Of a stretch of 64,000 nt of DNA, positions 14,503 to 27,880 are shown piece after piece. Origin of the DNA: SMWD01 sp964629475 (lineage in GTDB: Bacteria; Pseudomonadota; Gammaproteobacteria; Steroidobacterales; GCA-2729495); the NCBI GenBank assembly GCA_964629475.1, contig CAZVQW010000002.1:195067-259066 (forward strand), given 5' to 3'. How positions within the stretch are numbered: position 1 is the first letter of the stretch; every line of letters begins with the position of its first letter. The notes under the pieces are model-generated. The model was not told the origin of the DNA. It did not search any database and saw only the letters and a program-made list of their open reading frames with translations. The position numbers and the translations under genes are program-made.

Positions 14503-15672
14503 GTGACAGAGCCGGCCATCCTGGCATTAGAAGACGGAACGGTATTCCGCGGTGTGTCGATTGGCGCATCCGGCCAAACTATCGGTGAGGTTGTATTTAA
14601 TACGTCGATGACGGGTTACCAGGAGATCCTGACCGATCCTTCCTATTGCCGGCAGATGGTGACGTTAACCTATCCGCATATCGGTAATACGGGCACAAAC
14701 AGCGACGATAACGAGAGTCAGCAGATTTATGCCGCCGGCCTGATTATCCGGGATCTGCCGGTTGTGATGAGTAGCTGGCGTGCAGAAATTGATTTGCCGG
14801 AATTTTTGCGGCGCGGAAATGTCGTCGCCATCGCCGAGATCGATACGCGCAAATTAACGCGGATTCTACGCGACAAAGGAGCGTTGTCCGGCTGCATCAT
14901 GACCGGAAATCTGGATGAGGCGACGGCCATAGCGCACGCTAAGCGGTTTCCGGGGCTCGCCGGTATGGATCTGGCAAAAATCGTGACGACGCCAGGTTCC
15001 TATCAGTGGAGTCTTGGGCCGAACTGGCCGCCGTCAGATATTCTGGCGGGTAAGCGCATTTCCACTTTCAACGTCATTGCTTACGATTTCGGTATCAAGC
15101 GTAATATTCTGCGCTTGCTGGTCGGGCATAATTGCCGGGTCACGGTGGTGCCGGCACAGACGCCGGCAGCGGAAGTGCTGGCGCTGTCGCCCGATGGTGT
15201 ATTTTTATCTAATGGTCCCGGCGATCCCGAGCCGTGTACGTATGCGATCGAAGCAATCCGCTCGATTCTGAAAACGGATGTCCCGGTCTTCGGAATTTGT
15301 CTCGGTCATCAATTACTTGCACTGGCCAGTGGAGCCAGCACGGTAAAGATGAAGTTTGGTCACCATGGTGCGAACCATCCGGTGCAGGATCTCGAATCCC
15401 GGCGTGTTGCGATTACCAGCCAGAACCACGGTTTTGCGGTTGATGAGGATTCACTACCGGAAAATTTGCAGCCGACACACCGCTCCTTGTTTGATAATTC
15501 ACTTCAAGGAATAACAAGAACTGATTGTTCTGCAATAGGTTTTCAAGGTCATCCTGAAGCCAGTCCCGGCCCGCACGATCTTCTTGACGTCTTTGGACGA
15601 TTTATTTCCATGATGCAGACACGGCGGGCGCAGAGAGCGGCCCATCTCGTAGCTGGCCGCGAAGCAGGATAA
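14503..15672 (+). CDS. carA: Carbamoyl-phosphate synthase small subunit
   Basis: 389 residues starting at GTG. CarA hydrolyses glutamine and channels ammonia to CarB for carbamoyl phosphate, the precursor of arginine and pyrimidines. The N-terminal domain (LALEDGTVFRG, VFNTSMTGYQEILTDPSY) interacts with CarB. The class I amidotransferase domain has nucleophile Cys266 in GICLGHQ, and His350 and Glu352 in GHPEASPGP. carB begins six bases after its stop codon, so they form one operon. Confidence 0.98.
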   Translation: MTEPAILALEDGTVFRGVSIGASGQTIGEVVFNTSMTGYQEILTDPSYCRQMVTLTYPHIGNTGTNSDDNESQQIYAAGLIIRDLPVVMSSWRAEIDLPEFLRRGNVVAIAEIDTRKLTRILRDKGALSGCIMTGNLDEATAIAHAKRFPGLAGMDLAKIVTTPGSYQWSLGPNWPPSDILAGKRISTFNVIAYDFGIKRNILRLLVGHNCRVTVVPAQTPAAEVLALSPDGVFLSNGPGDPEPCTYAIEAIRSILKTDVPVFGICLGHQLLALASGASTVKMKFGHHGANHPVQDLESRRVAITSQNHGFAVDEDSLPENLQPTHRSLFDNSLQGITRTDCSAIGFQGHPEASPGPHDLLDVFGRFISMMQTRRAQRAAHLVAGREAG

Positions 15673-15678
15673 GGCGCT

Positions 15679-18899
<3,221 letters not shown>

Positions 18900-18903
<4 letters not shown>

Positions 18904-19376
18904 ACCAGGTGCCGATCACGAACAACGGTGTCCAGAAACTTCGCGATGAGTTACGTCGCCTGAAGTCGGTTGAGCGGCCACGCATCGTGCAGGCGATTGC
19001 CGAGGCGCGCGCACATGGCGATCTGAAGGAGAATGCTGAATATCACGCAGCAAAAGAAGAGCAGGGCTTTGTCGAGGCGCGGATCAGGGATATCGACGGC
19101 AAACTGTCCAACGCACAGGTTATCGATGTCACACAGTTCGGTTCGACCGGCAAGATCATCTTTGGCGCGACGATCGATCTGGTCGATGAGCACGACGGTA
19201 AGGAATTGACCTACCAGATCGTTGGCGAGGATGAGGCCGATATTGCCGCCGGCATGATTTCAGTCAGTTCGCCGATTGCACGTGCATTGATCGGCAAGGA
19301 AGAAGGCGACGTCGCCATCGTAAATGCGCCGGGCGGAGAAAAGGCTTTTGAGATTGTTGAGGTACGGTATGTTTGA
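18900..19376 (+). CDS. greA: Transcription elongation factor GreA
   Basis: 158 residues. GreA binds the secondary channel of RNA polymerase and stimulates transcript cleavage in backtracked complexes. The N-terminal coiled coil has the expected acidic tip (ARAHGDLKENAEYHAAKEEQ). The C-terminal globular domain ends in EVRYV. The start codon overlaps the carB stop codon, so expression is coupled to carAB. A REP pair begins two bases after its stop codon. Confidence 0.98.
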
Positions 19377-19377
19377 G

Positions 19378-19445
19378 TGTGGGAGCGGCTTTAGCCGCGA
19401 TTAACTGGAGTTGGCATACTCATCGCGGCTAAAGCCGCTCCCACA
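19378..19445. repeat. REP-type inverted pair, subtype 1 (copy C)
   Basis: TGTGGGAGCGGCTTTAGCCG and its reverse complement with a short spacer fill nearly all the gap between the convergent 3' ends of greA and yhbY. It is the same subtype as 5236-5302. Confidence 0.93.
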
Positions 19446-19454
19446 ACGTCGATT

Positions 19455-19748
19455 TCATGGTAATTCGATTCCGGAATTTTTCTCGCGACGTCGAAATAAA
19501 ATGACTGTATTCCCGATGCGGGCGACGAGACTGGCCTGTGATTTTTCGACCATTTCATCGATCGCGGCATCACGCGCCTCGCGATCGCCGACCCGCATCC
19601 TGACTTTGACGAGTTCGTGATGGTCCAGTGTCTGGCTCAATTCAGCGGTCAGGCCGGCGGAAATTCCGCCGGTGCCAACGTGGATTACAGGCTTGAGGTC
19701 GTGCGCCAGACCGCGCAGGTGTTTTTTCTGTTTTTCGTTCAATTGCAT
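19455..19748 (-). CDS. yhbY: YhbY-family CRM-domain RNA-binding protein
   Basis: 97 residues from the ATG at 19748. It is a single CRM domain (MQLNEKQKKHLRGLAHDLKPVIHVG...GGIS, HELVKVRM, IGNTVILFRR), a fold that binds pre-50S ribosomal RNA. The GxxG loop (GTGG) is present. Starting at the family-typical MQLNEKQ leaves only 19 bases to the divergent rlmE. A TATAAT hexamer (19756-19761, minus strand) ends just eight bases before its ATG, so the message may be nearly leaderless. Confidence 0.93.
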   Translation of the reverse strand: MQLNEKQKKHLRGLAHDLKPVIHVGTGGISAGLTAELSQTLDHHELVKVRMRVGDREARDAAIDEMVEKSQASLVARIGNTVILFRRREKNSGIELP

Positions 19749-19767
19749 CGTTCCGATTATAACGTTC

Positions 19768-20388
19768 ATGGCCAAAGGTTCATCCAGTAGTAATTGGCGT
19801 CGGCGTCAGGACTCCGATGAGTTTGTTAAGAGGGCGCAGGCTGAAGGGTGGCGTTCGCGTGCGATCTACAAGCTCAGCGAAATTCAGGAACGCGATCGAC
19901 TCATGCGGCGTGGCGCATTCGTGCTCGACCTCGGTGCTGCGCCCGGAGCCTGGAGCCAGTATGCGAATAAAATCGTGGGGCCAGACGGGCGTGTCATCGC
20001 TGTCGACCTGTTGCCGATGGAGCCGATAGTCGATGTCGAGGTTATTCAGGGCGATTTCCGCGAGGAGTCCGTATTACAAGAGGTGCTGTGCAGCATCGGG
20101 AATGACCGGTTTGACCTTGTTATGTCAGATATGGCCCCCAACATAAGTGGTACCAGGTCGGTCGATCAGCCCCGTTCCATGTATCTGGCGGAATTGGCGG
20201 CGGATCTGGCCTCGCGGGCCTTGGGCAAGCGTGGGGCTTTTGTCGTTAAACTGTTTCATGGCGAGGGTTTCGACGATTTTGTCCGTGCTATGCGTCGGCA
20301 GTACGAGACGGTCAGGGTCCGCAAGCCAAAGGCCTCGCGGCCTAACAGTCGTGAGACATACCTGGTAGCCCGCGATATTCGGTTATAG
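19768..20388 (+). CDS. rlmE: 23S rRNA 2'-O-methyltransferase RlmE (FtsJ/RrmJ)
   Basis: 206 residues from the ATG at 19768 (MAKGSSSSNWRRRQ). RlmE methylates the 2'-O of U2552 in 23S rRNA. The SAM-binding motif LDLGAAPGAWSQYA is present. The catalytic Lys-Asp-Lys-Glu set fits RAIYKLSEI, SDMAPNISG, VVKLFHGEG and SRETYLVA. In E. coli it is a heat-shock gene upstream of ftsH, and ftsH follows here 78 bases on. Upstream in-frame codons overlap yhbY and lack a ribosome binding site. Confidence 0.97.
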   Translation: MAKGSSSSNWRRRQDSDEFVKRAQAEGWRSRAIYKLSEIQERDRLMRRGAFVLDLGAAPGAWSQYANKIVGPDGRVIAVDLLPMEPIVDVEVIQGDFREESVLQEVLCSIGNDRFDLVMSDMAPNISGTRSVDQPRSMYLAELAADLASRALGKRGAFVVKLFHGEGFDDFVRAMRRQYETVRVRKPKASRPNSRETYLVARDIRL

Positions 20389-20466
20389 TAGGCTAGTCCG
20401 GATATACAGCTACATTAATAGTCACATCAGCGCTGTGTGAACCATGGCGAAGGAACGGAATCTGTT

Positions 20467-22389
<1,923 letters not shown>

Positions 22390-22442
22390 CAGCACAAAAG
22401 GGATCAGACCAACTGCTGTCCCAAAAACTTCAACAACTCGCC

Positions 22443-22510
22443 TGTGGGAGCGGCTTTAGCCGCGATAATCCGGCAGTGGCGCGCCATTCGCGGCTAAAGC
22501 CGATCCCACA
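22443..22510. repeat. REP-type inverted pair, subtype 1 (copy D)
   Basis: TGTGGGAGCGGCTTTAGCCG and CGGCTAAAGCCGATCCCACA form the pair; the second half has one change (GATCCC for GCTCCC). It lies between ftsH and folP, ending four bases before the preferred folP start. Any longer folP frame would be encoded by the repeat. Confidence 0.92.
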
Positions 22511-22514
22511 AGAC

Positions 22515-23330
22515 GTGGCTGAGAAAAGGGATGCCGACTCCTTGTCGCCGCTCGTCATGGGCATTGTCAACGTCACACCCGATTCCTTTGCCGACGGCGG
22601 CAGATTCGTCGAAGCGTCGGCCGCGGTCGCGCATGCGGCGGAATTGGTCGCCGCAGGCGCCGATATTCTCGATGTGGGTGGAGAATCGACCCGCCCCGGT
22701 GCCGCCGAAGTTCCGGTTGATGCGGAACTCGATCGTGTCATTCCGGTTATCGAGCGGTTGACGCAGGAATTCGATATTCCGGTTTCGGTCGATACCAGCA
22801 AAGCGCTTGTGATGCATGAGGCGGTGGCAGCAGGCGCCGCGATGATCAACGATGTTTGCGCACTCGAATCTGAGCATGCCCTGGATACGGTAGCCGGGCT
22901 TGGGGTGCCGGTTTGCCTGATGCATATGCAGGGTGAACCGCGCTCGATGCAGGATGCGCCGGCTTATGACAACGTCACGAGTGAGGTCATCGACTATCTG
23001 CGTAAGCGGGTAGACAGGTGTCTGAGTGTCGGTATCGATGCACATGACATTATTCTCGATCCCGGTTTCGGCTTCGGCAAATCGCTGCAACATAATCTGC
23101 AGTTATTGCGCGAACTGGATCAATTGGTCGAGCTCGGGTTCCCGGTAATGGCCGGCTTGTCCCGCAAGTCGATGCTCGGTGCATTGACCGGTCGAGATGT
23201 CGATGATCGACTTGCCGGCAGTCTTGCGCTGGCGTTATTCGCTGCGCAGCAGGGTGCCGCTATAATCCGGGTTCACGATGTCGCTCCGACTGTGGATGTA
23301 TTAAAGATACTGGGGCGCATGGTTCAATGA
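22515..23330 (+). CDS. folP: Dihydropteroate synthase
   Basis: About 271 residues from the GTG at 22515. FolP joins p-aminobenzoate to 6-hydroxymethyl-dihydropterin diphosphate in folate synthesis and is the sulfonamide target. Motifs: VMGIVNVTPDSFADGG, GADILDVGGESTRPGA, VSVDTSKA, ILDPGFGFGKSLQHN and AGLSRKSMLG. The start is uncertain: TTG 22542, with AAAAGGG eleven bases upstream, or ATG 22557 is possible. An earlier GTG at 22476 lies in the REP element and would add a repeat-encoded tail, so it is disfavoured. glmM follows after 15 bases. Confidence 0.93.
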   Translation: MAEKRDADSLSPLVMGIVNVTPDSFADGGRFVEASAAVAHAAELVAAGADILDVGGESTRPGAAEVPVDAELDRVIPVIERLTQEFDIPVSVDTSKALVMHEAVAAGAAMINDVCALESEHALDTVAGLGVPVCLMHMQGEPRSMQDAPAYDNVTSEVIDYLRKRVDRCLSVGIDAHDIILDPGFGFGKSLQHNLQLLRELDQLVELGFPVMAGLSRKSMLGALTGRDVDDRLAGSLALALFAAQQGAAIIRVHDVAPTVDVLKILGRMVQ

Positions 23331-23345
23331 AGCAAGGACGGACGA

Positions 23346-24680
23346 ATGGCTAGAAATTATTTCGGTACCGACGGGATTCGCGGTCGCGTTGGTAATGAGC
23401 CGATGACGGCGGAATTTGCATTACGTCTCGCCAGCGCTGCGGCGCGGGTGCTGGCCCCGGACGGCGGGCGCGTGGTCATCGGCAAAGATACCCGGGTATC
23501 GGGTTATATGTTCGAGTCGGCGCTCGAGGCCGGATTCGTCGCAGCCGGCATGGACGTACTATTGCTCGGGCCGTTGCCGACGCCGGGAATTGCCGTTTTG
23601 ACCAAAGCATTGAATGCCGATGTTGGTGTCGTGATCAGTGCCTCACATAACCCGTATTGTGACAACGGGATCAAGTTTTTCGATGCCGACGGCTCTAAGT
23701 TGCCCGATTCGGTAGAGGAGCAGATCGAGGGTTTCCTGACCGAGCCCGCCATCACACGAGACTCGAGTTCACTCGGTCGCGCCAAGCGTGTCGGCAGCGC
23801 CCGTGAAGATTACCAGCGCTTCTGTCTGTCAACCGTGCCCGACGGGTTCAGTCTCGACAAGCTGAAGATTGTGCTCGATTGCTCGCATGGCGCCGGCTAC
23901 AAGGTTGCGCCTCGCGTCATGACCGAACTGGGCGCTGAAATTATTCCAATCGGTTGTTCGCCAAACGGTAAAAACATCAACGATAGCTGCGGTACGACAC
24001 ACCCGGAGCTGATGACGGTGACGGTCAAGGCCGTTGGCGCAGACCTCGGCATTGCTTTCGACGGTGACGGTGATCGGGTCCTGATGGTCGATCACGAGGG
24101 CAATCTCATCGATGGCGATCAATTGTTATACGTCCTGGCAAAGGCACGGCATGCGAATGGCGATTTGTCGGGGCCGGTGGTGGGTACGCTGATGACCAAC
24201 CTGGGTCTCGAGCGAGTGCTCGGTCAGCTCGGTATCGACTTCAGGCGTGCCAACGTCGGCGATCGCTACATCATGGCGATGTTGAAAGAGAACGGCGGCC
24301 AGCTTGGCGGGGAAACATCCGGGCATTTGTTGTGCCTGGACAAGACGACGACTGGTGACGGCCTGGTTAGTGCGCTACAGATCCTGGCGGTTATGGTCGA
24401 GACCGGGCAATCTCTCGCTGAGCTGACCGGTGGCATGCCTCGTTTGCCGCAGACCCTGATCAATGTCCGCACCGAATCCCGGATCGATCTCGATGCCTCG
24501 GCCGAGATTCAGGACATCATCAACGGCGCCACACAAAAGATAGCCGAGCGTGGACGGATCCTGATCCGGGCTTCGGGGACCGAGCCCGTCGTCAGGGTCA
24601 TGGTGGAGGGCGAGGATGAGGGTGAGGTAAATCAACTCGCCGCTGAACTTGCCGATGCGATTAGCCGCATCGCGGCTTAG
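23346..24680 (+). CDS. glmM: Phosphoglucosamine mutase GlmM
   Basis: 444 residues. GlmM converts glucosamine-6-phosphate to glucosamine-1-phosphate for UDP-GlcNAc, peptidoglycan and lipopolysaccharide. The phosphoserine is Ser100 in ISASHNP. The metal-binding DGDGDR is at 239-244. The sugar-specificity loop GGETSGH and the phosphate-binding RASGTEP near the C-terminus are intact. It follows folP closely, as in E. coli, so the two are probably co-transcribed. A REP pair separates it from tpiA. Confidence 0.98.
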   Translation: MARNYFGTDGIRGRVGNEPMTAEFALRLASAAARVLAPDGGRVVIGKDTRVSGYMFESALEAGFVAAGMDVLLLGPLPTPGIAVLTKALNADVGVVISASHNPYCDNGIKFFDADGSKLPDSVEEQIEGFLTEPAITRDSSSLGRAKRVGSAREDYQRFCLSTVPDGFSLDKLKIVLDCSHGAGYKVAPRVMTELGAEIIPIGCSPNGKNINDSCGTTHPELMTVTVKAVGADLGIAFDGDGDRVLMVDHEGNLIDGDQLLYVLAKARHANGDLSGPVVGTLMTNLGLERVLGQLGIDFRRANVGDRYIMAMLKENGGQLGGETSGHLLCLDKTTTGDGLVSALQILAVMVETGQSLAELTGGMPRLPQTLINVRTESRIDLDASAEIQDIINGATQKIAERGRILIRASGTEPVVRVMVEGEDEGEVNQLAAELADAISRIAA

Positions 24681-24712
24681 AATAACCCCAGCAACTAACG
24701 AATGGGAACAGC

Positions 24713-24781
24713 CGTAGGAGCGGCTTCCAGCCGCGATTTCCTGCGACGGCACATCAATCGCGGCTGGAAGCCGCTCCTACG
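24713..24781. repeat. REP-type inverted pair, subtype 2 (copy E)
   Basis: CGTAGGAGCGGCTTCCAGCC and GGCTGGAAGCCGCTCCTACG flank a spacer, the same subtype as 7963-8030. It lies in the 217-base gap between glmM and tpiA. The remainder of the gap shows no further feature. Confidence 0.93.
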
Positions 24782-24897
24782 GAAGTTGCCGGATTTTCAC
24801 CTGCTGACCTCACGATCCCATTGATTTCCGGGGGCCGGGAAGCTAACCTTCGCGCACCTTTTGTGACGGCCGGCGAATCAATCGTCAAGGCAAACCC

Positions 24898-25659
24898 ATG
24901 AGAACCAAACTTGTTGCCGGAAACTGGAAGCTGAACGGCTCCCGGGATGCAAATCAGCGCCTCGTATCGGGCATTCTGGCGGGTGCCGGACAGGCAGCCG
25001 GTGCCGAGATATTACTCTGTCCGCCGTATGTTTATTTGCCGCAGGTTGACGCACAGTGTGCGGACAGTGCGGTCATGCTCGGCGCTCAGGACGTCGCTGC
25101 CCAGGCGGAGGGTGCCTTTACGGGCGAAGTTGCCGCACCGATGCTCAGGGAGGTTGGGTGCAGCCACGTTATCGTCGGCCATTCCGAGCGCCGCTCGTTG
25201 TTTGGCGATACCGACGAGGTTGTCGCAGCCAAGTTCAAGGCCGCTCACGAGCAAGGTCTGATACCAATCCTGTGTGTCGGTGAGAGCCTGGAAGAACGCG
25301 AATCCGGCGTGACGATGGCGGTTATCGACCGGCAGGTTGGTGCGGTGCTCGATGCGGCCGGCGTAGAGCTTTTTGCCGCCGGCATCATTGCCTACGAACC
25401 GGTATGGGCCATTGGAACGGGCTTGACGGCGACACCGGAGCAGGCCCAGGAAGTACATGCTCATATCCGTTCGGTCATCGCCGCGAGCGATGCTAAAATT
25501 GCTGCCGGCCTCAGGATTTTGTACGGGGGCAGCGTAAAGGGCGCGAATGCTGCGGAGCTATTCGACATGGAAGATATAGACGGTGGGCTGATCGGCGGCG
25601 CATCCCTCGATGCCGATGATTTTCTGGCGATTTGCCGGGCCGCCGCAGGAACCAACTAG
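24898..25659 (+). CDS. tpiA: Triosephosphate isomerase
   Basis: 253 residues. It interconverts dihydroxyacetone phosphate and glyceraldehyde-3-phosphate. Catalytic residues are in place: Lys11 (GNWKLNG), His95 (VGHSERR) and Glu167 (AYEPVWAIGTG). Phosphate-binding YGGSVKGANA and GGLIGGASL close the barrel. It abuts secG with no intervening base, so the two are surely co-transcribed. Confidence 0.98.
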   Translation: MRTKLVAGNWKLNGSRDANQRLVSGILAGAGQAAGAEILLCPPYVYLPQVDAQCADSAVMLGAQDVAAQAEGAFTGEVAAPMLREVGCSHVIVGHSERRSLFGDTDEVVAAKFKAAHEQGLIPILCVGESLEERESGVTMAVIDRQVGAVLDAAGVELFAAGIIAYEPVWAIGTGLTATPEQAQEVHAHIRSVIAASDAKIAAGLRILYGGSVKGANAAELFDMEDIDGGLIGGASLDADDFLAICRAAAGTN

Positions 25660-26100
25660 ATGTTCAACTTACATTCAGCTGTGCTGATAGCACACATTAT
25701 TATATCGGCGGGGATCATCTTCCTCGTGCTGCTACAGCGTGGCAAAGGCGCCGATGCCGGTGCAGCTTTCGGCGCCGGTGCATCCGGTACGGTTTTCGGT
25801 GCGAAGGGTTCCGCGAATTTTCTGTCGCGGACAACTGCTGTGCTGGCGACCTTGTTTTTTGTTACCAGCCTCAGCCTGGCTTTTCTCGGTTCCCGGCAGC
25901 AGACATCGGAGAGCCTGATGGATAGCGTGGTGACGCCGGCCGAAGATATCTCCAGTGCGATGCCGATAACCGACGGCGGGTCCTCTGCCGATGGGGCCGC
26001 AGCAACGGACGATTTGCCCGGTTTGCCTGAGCTTGATACGCCGGCAAGCAACGAATTACCGCCGAACGAGGGAGCAGCAGAAGAGGAGTTGAGTCCCTGA
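25660..26100 (+). CDS. secG: Preprotein translocase subunit SecG
   Basis: 146 residues. SecG assists SecYE in protein export across the inner membrane. Two membrane helices are visible (about 5-22 and 54-74), linked by the conserved glycine-rich cytoplasmic loop (LLQRGKGADAGAAFGAGASGTVFG). The C-terminal tail is longer than in E. coli and is rich in Ala, Asp, Glu and Pro, as often seen in this protein. The order tpiA-secG-tRNA-Leu is the usual gammaproteobacterial one. Confidence 0.96.
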   Translation: MFNLHSAVLIAHIIISAGIIFLVLLQRGKGADAGAAFGAGASGTVFGAKGSANFLSRTTAVLATLFFVTSLSLAFLGSRQQTSESLMDSVVTPAEDISSAMPITDGGSSADGAAATDDLPGLPELDTPASNELPPNEGAAEEELSP

Positions 26101-26163
26101 CGAAGGTACTTGCCCGATCCGTATGGTTGGTTGTTACGGGCATTTACGTAGTTCATTAAATAA

Positions 26164-26248
26164 GCCGATGTGGTGGAATTGGTAGACACGCTGTCTTGAG
26201 GGGGCAGTGGCGTAAGCCGTGCCGGTTCGAGTCCGGCCATCGGCACCA
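26164..26248 (+). tRNA. tRNA-Leu (anticodon GAG)
   Basis: An 85-nt class II tRNA. The acceptor stem GCCGATG/CATCGGC is followed by encoded ACCA. The anticodon loop TTGAGGG sits on a CTGTC/GGCAG stem. A long variable arm (TGGCGTAAGCCGT) and T-arm GCCGG-TTCGAGT-CCGGC are present. GAG reads CUC/CUU leucine codons. It lies between secG and nuoA, its common location. Confidence 0.97.
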
Positions 26249-26307
26249 TAGTTGACTCCTTGATTCGTGTCTTCGCGTGATCATGAATGTATTCTGAGGA
26301 ATAGTAA

Positions 26308-26664
26308 GTGCTGCAGGGATATTTGCCGGTTCTCGTGTTTCTGGCAGTTGCCGTCGGACTCGGCGTCGTGCTGTTGGGCCTGGGACTCATTCTGGGTGGC
26401 GGACAGAAAGACGCGGAAAAGCTGTCGCCTTATGAGTGCGGGTTCGAACCGTTCGAGGACAGCCGCATCAAGTTCGATGTTCGTTATTACCTGGTCGCCA
26501 TCCTGTTCATAATTTTCGATCTGGAAATTGCCTTCCTGTTCCCGTGGGCCGTGTCGCTGGACACTGTCGGCACGTTCGGCATCATCGCGATGGGCATCTT
26601 CCTCGCAGTACTCGTCGTCGGGTTTATCTATGAGTGGAAGAAGGGTGCGCTGGAATGGGATTGA
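26308..26664 (+). CDS. nuoA: NADH-quinone oxidoreductase subunit A
   Basis: 118 residues, starting with GTG after GAGGAAT. NuoA is a small three-helix membrane subunit at the junction of the peripheral and membrane arms of complex I. The conserved loop YECGFEPFEDSRIKFDVRYY between helices 1 and 2 is intact, as is the acidic helix motif FIIFDLEIAFLFPW. First gene of the 14-gene nuo operon; its end overlaps nuoB by ten bases. Confidence 0.97.
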   Translation: MLQGYLPVLVFLAVAVGLGVVLLGLGLILGGGQKDAEKLSPYECGFEPFEDSRIKFDVRYYLVAILFIIFDLEIAFLFPWAVSLDTVGTFGIIAMGIFLAVLVVGFIYEWKKGALEWD

Positions 26665-27188
26665 CGACGTCGAACCAGAACCTGGCCCCGGCTGATCTCG
26701 GTCCACATGAGACGCCTGCCGACATCCTCGAGCAGCGTGGTTTTTTCGTCACTAATATCGATGCCTTGTATAACTGGGCACGCACCGGTTCGATGTGGCC
26801 GATGACGTTCGGCCTGGCCTGCTGCGCCGTAGAGATGATGCATGCCGGTGCTTCCCGATACGATCTTGACCGCTTCGGCGTCATATTTCGTCCGAGTCCC
26901 CGTCAGTCCGACGTCATGATCGTCGCCGGCACGCTGACCAACAAGATGGCGCCGGCACTGCGCAAGGTCTGGGACCAGATGCCGGAGCCCAAGTGGTGCA
27001 TCTCGATGGGTTCATGCGCGAACGGTGGCGGCTACTATCACTATTCTTATGCCGTGGTGCGTGGCTGTGATCGCGTCGTGCCGGTCGATGTTTATGTGCC
27101 GGGCTGTCCACCCACCGCTGAAGCATTGATGTACGGCATTCTGCAACTGCAGGACAAGATCCGGCGGACCAACACGATATCCCGATGA
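26655..27188 (+). CDS. nuoB: NADH-quinone oxidoreductase subunit B
   Basis: 177 residues from the ATG at 26655. NuoB carries cluster N2, the last 4Fe-4S cluster before quinone. Its ligands are present: Cys56-Cys57 (ACCAVEMM), Cys121 (MGSCANGGGYYHYSY) and Cys151 (VPGCPPTAEA). An in-frame GTG at 26634 lies inside nuoA and was not preferred. It overlaps nuoC by four bases. Confidence 0.98.
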   Translation: MGLTTSNQNLAPADLGPHETPADILEQRGFFVTNIDALYNWARTGSMWPMTFGLACCAVEMMHAGASRYDLDRFGVIFRPSPRQSDVMIVAGTLTNKMAPALRKVWDQMPEPKWCISMGSCANGGGYYHYSYAVVRGCDRVVPVDVYVPGCPPTAEALMYGILQLQDKIRRTNTISR

Positions 27189-27880
27189 AACCACGTTACC
27201 AGGCATTGGCGCAGAAAATATCAGCGCGCTTCGGTGATCGCCTGAGCGCTGTCGACTCGACCTGCGGCGAGCTGACCTATGAAGTTGATAAAAACGATTT
27301 GCTTGAAGTTGCGACATCACTGCGCGATGAAGAAGATTTTTGTTTCGAAATGCTCATCGATGCCTGTGGTGTCGATTACCTGACCTACGGTCAGGCGGAA
27401 TGGCAAACCGACGATGCGACGTCATCCGGATTTAGTCGTGCAGTCGTACCGAAAAATATTGTGCCCGATGCGGATACTAAATTTGATCCGCGTCGTTTTG
27501 CGGTGGTTTATCACCTGTTGTCGATCAGCCGTAACCAGCGGGTGCGACTGCGTGTATTTACCGGCACCGGCAATCCGCCGGTCGTGCCGTCGGTTGTCGA
27601 TATCTGGAATGGTGCGAACTGGTTTGAGCGCGAAGCGTTCGACATGTTCGGCATCCTGTTCGAGGGACACCCGGATCTGCGGCGCATTTTGACCGATTAC
27701 GGCTTTATCGGACATGCATTTCGCAAGGATTTTCCACTGGTCGGCAACGTCGAGGTTCGCTACGACCCGGAGCGCAGCCGCGTGGTGTACCAGCCGGTCA
27801 GCATCGAGCCACGGATCCTCGTGCCGCGTGTCATTCGCGATGACAATCGTTACTCAGAACAGTTGCAGGACGACCAGTAG
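27185..27880 (+). CDS. nuoC: NADH-quinone oxidoreductase subunit C
   Basis: 231 residues. NuoC is a hydrophilic 30-kDa-type subunit that packs beside NuoD in the connecting part of the peripheral arm. The hallmark segment WFEREAFDMFGILFEGHPDLRRILTDYGF... is present, followed by HPFRKDFPL-like AFRKDFPLVG. It is a separate gene here, not fused to nuoD as in E. coli. The start overlaps nuoB (ATGA) and the stop codon shares a base with the nuoD GTG. Confidence 0.97.
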   Translation: MKPRYQALAQKISARFGDRLSAVDSTCGELTYEVDKNDLLEVATSLRDEEDFCFEMLIDACGVDYLTYGQAEWQTDDATSSGFSRAVVPKNIVPDADTKFDPRRFAVVYHLLSISRNQRVRLRVFTGTGNPPVVPSVVDIWNGANWFEREAFDMFGILFEGHPDLRRILTDYGFIGHAFRKDFPLVGNVEVRYDPERSRVVYQPVSIEPRILVPRVIRDDNRYSEQLQDDQ

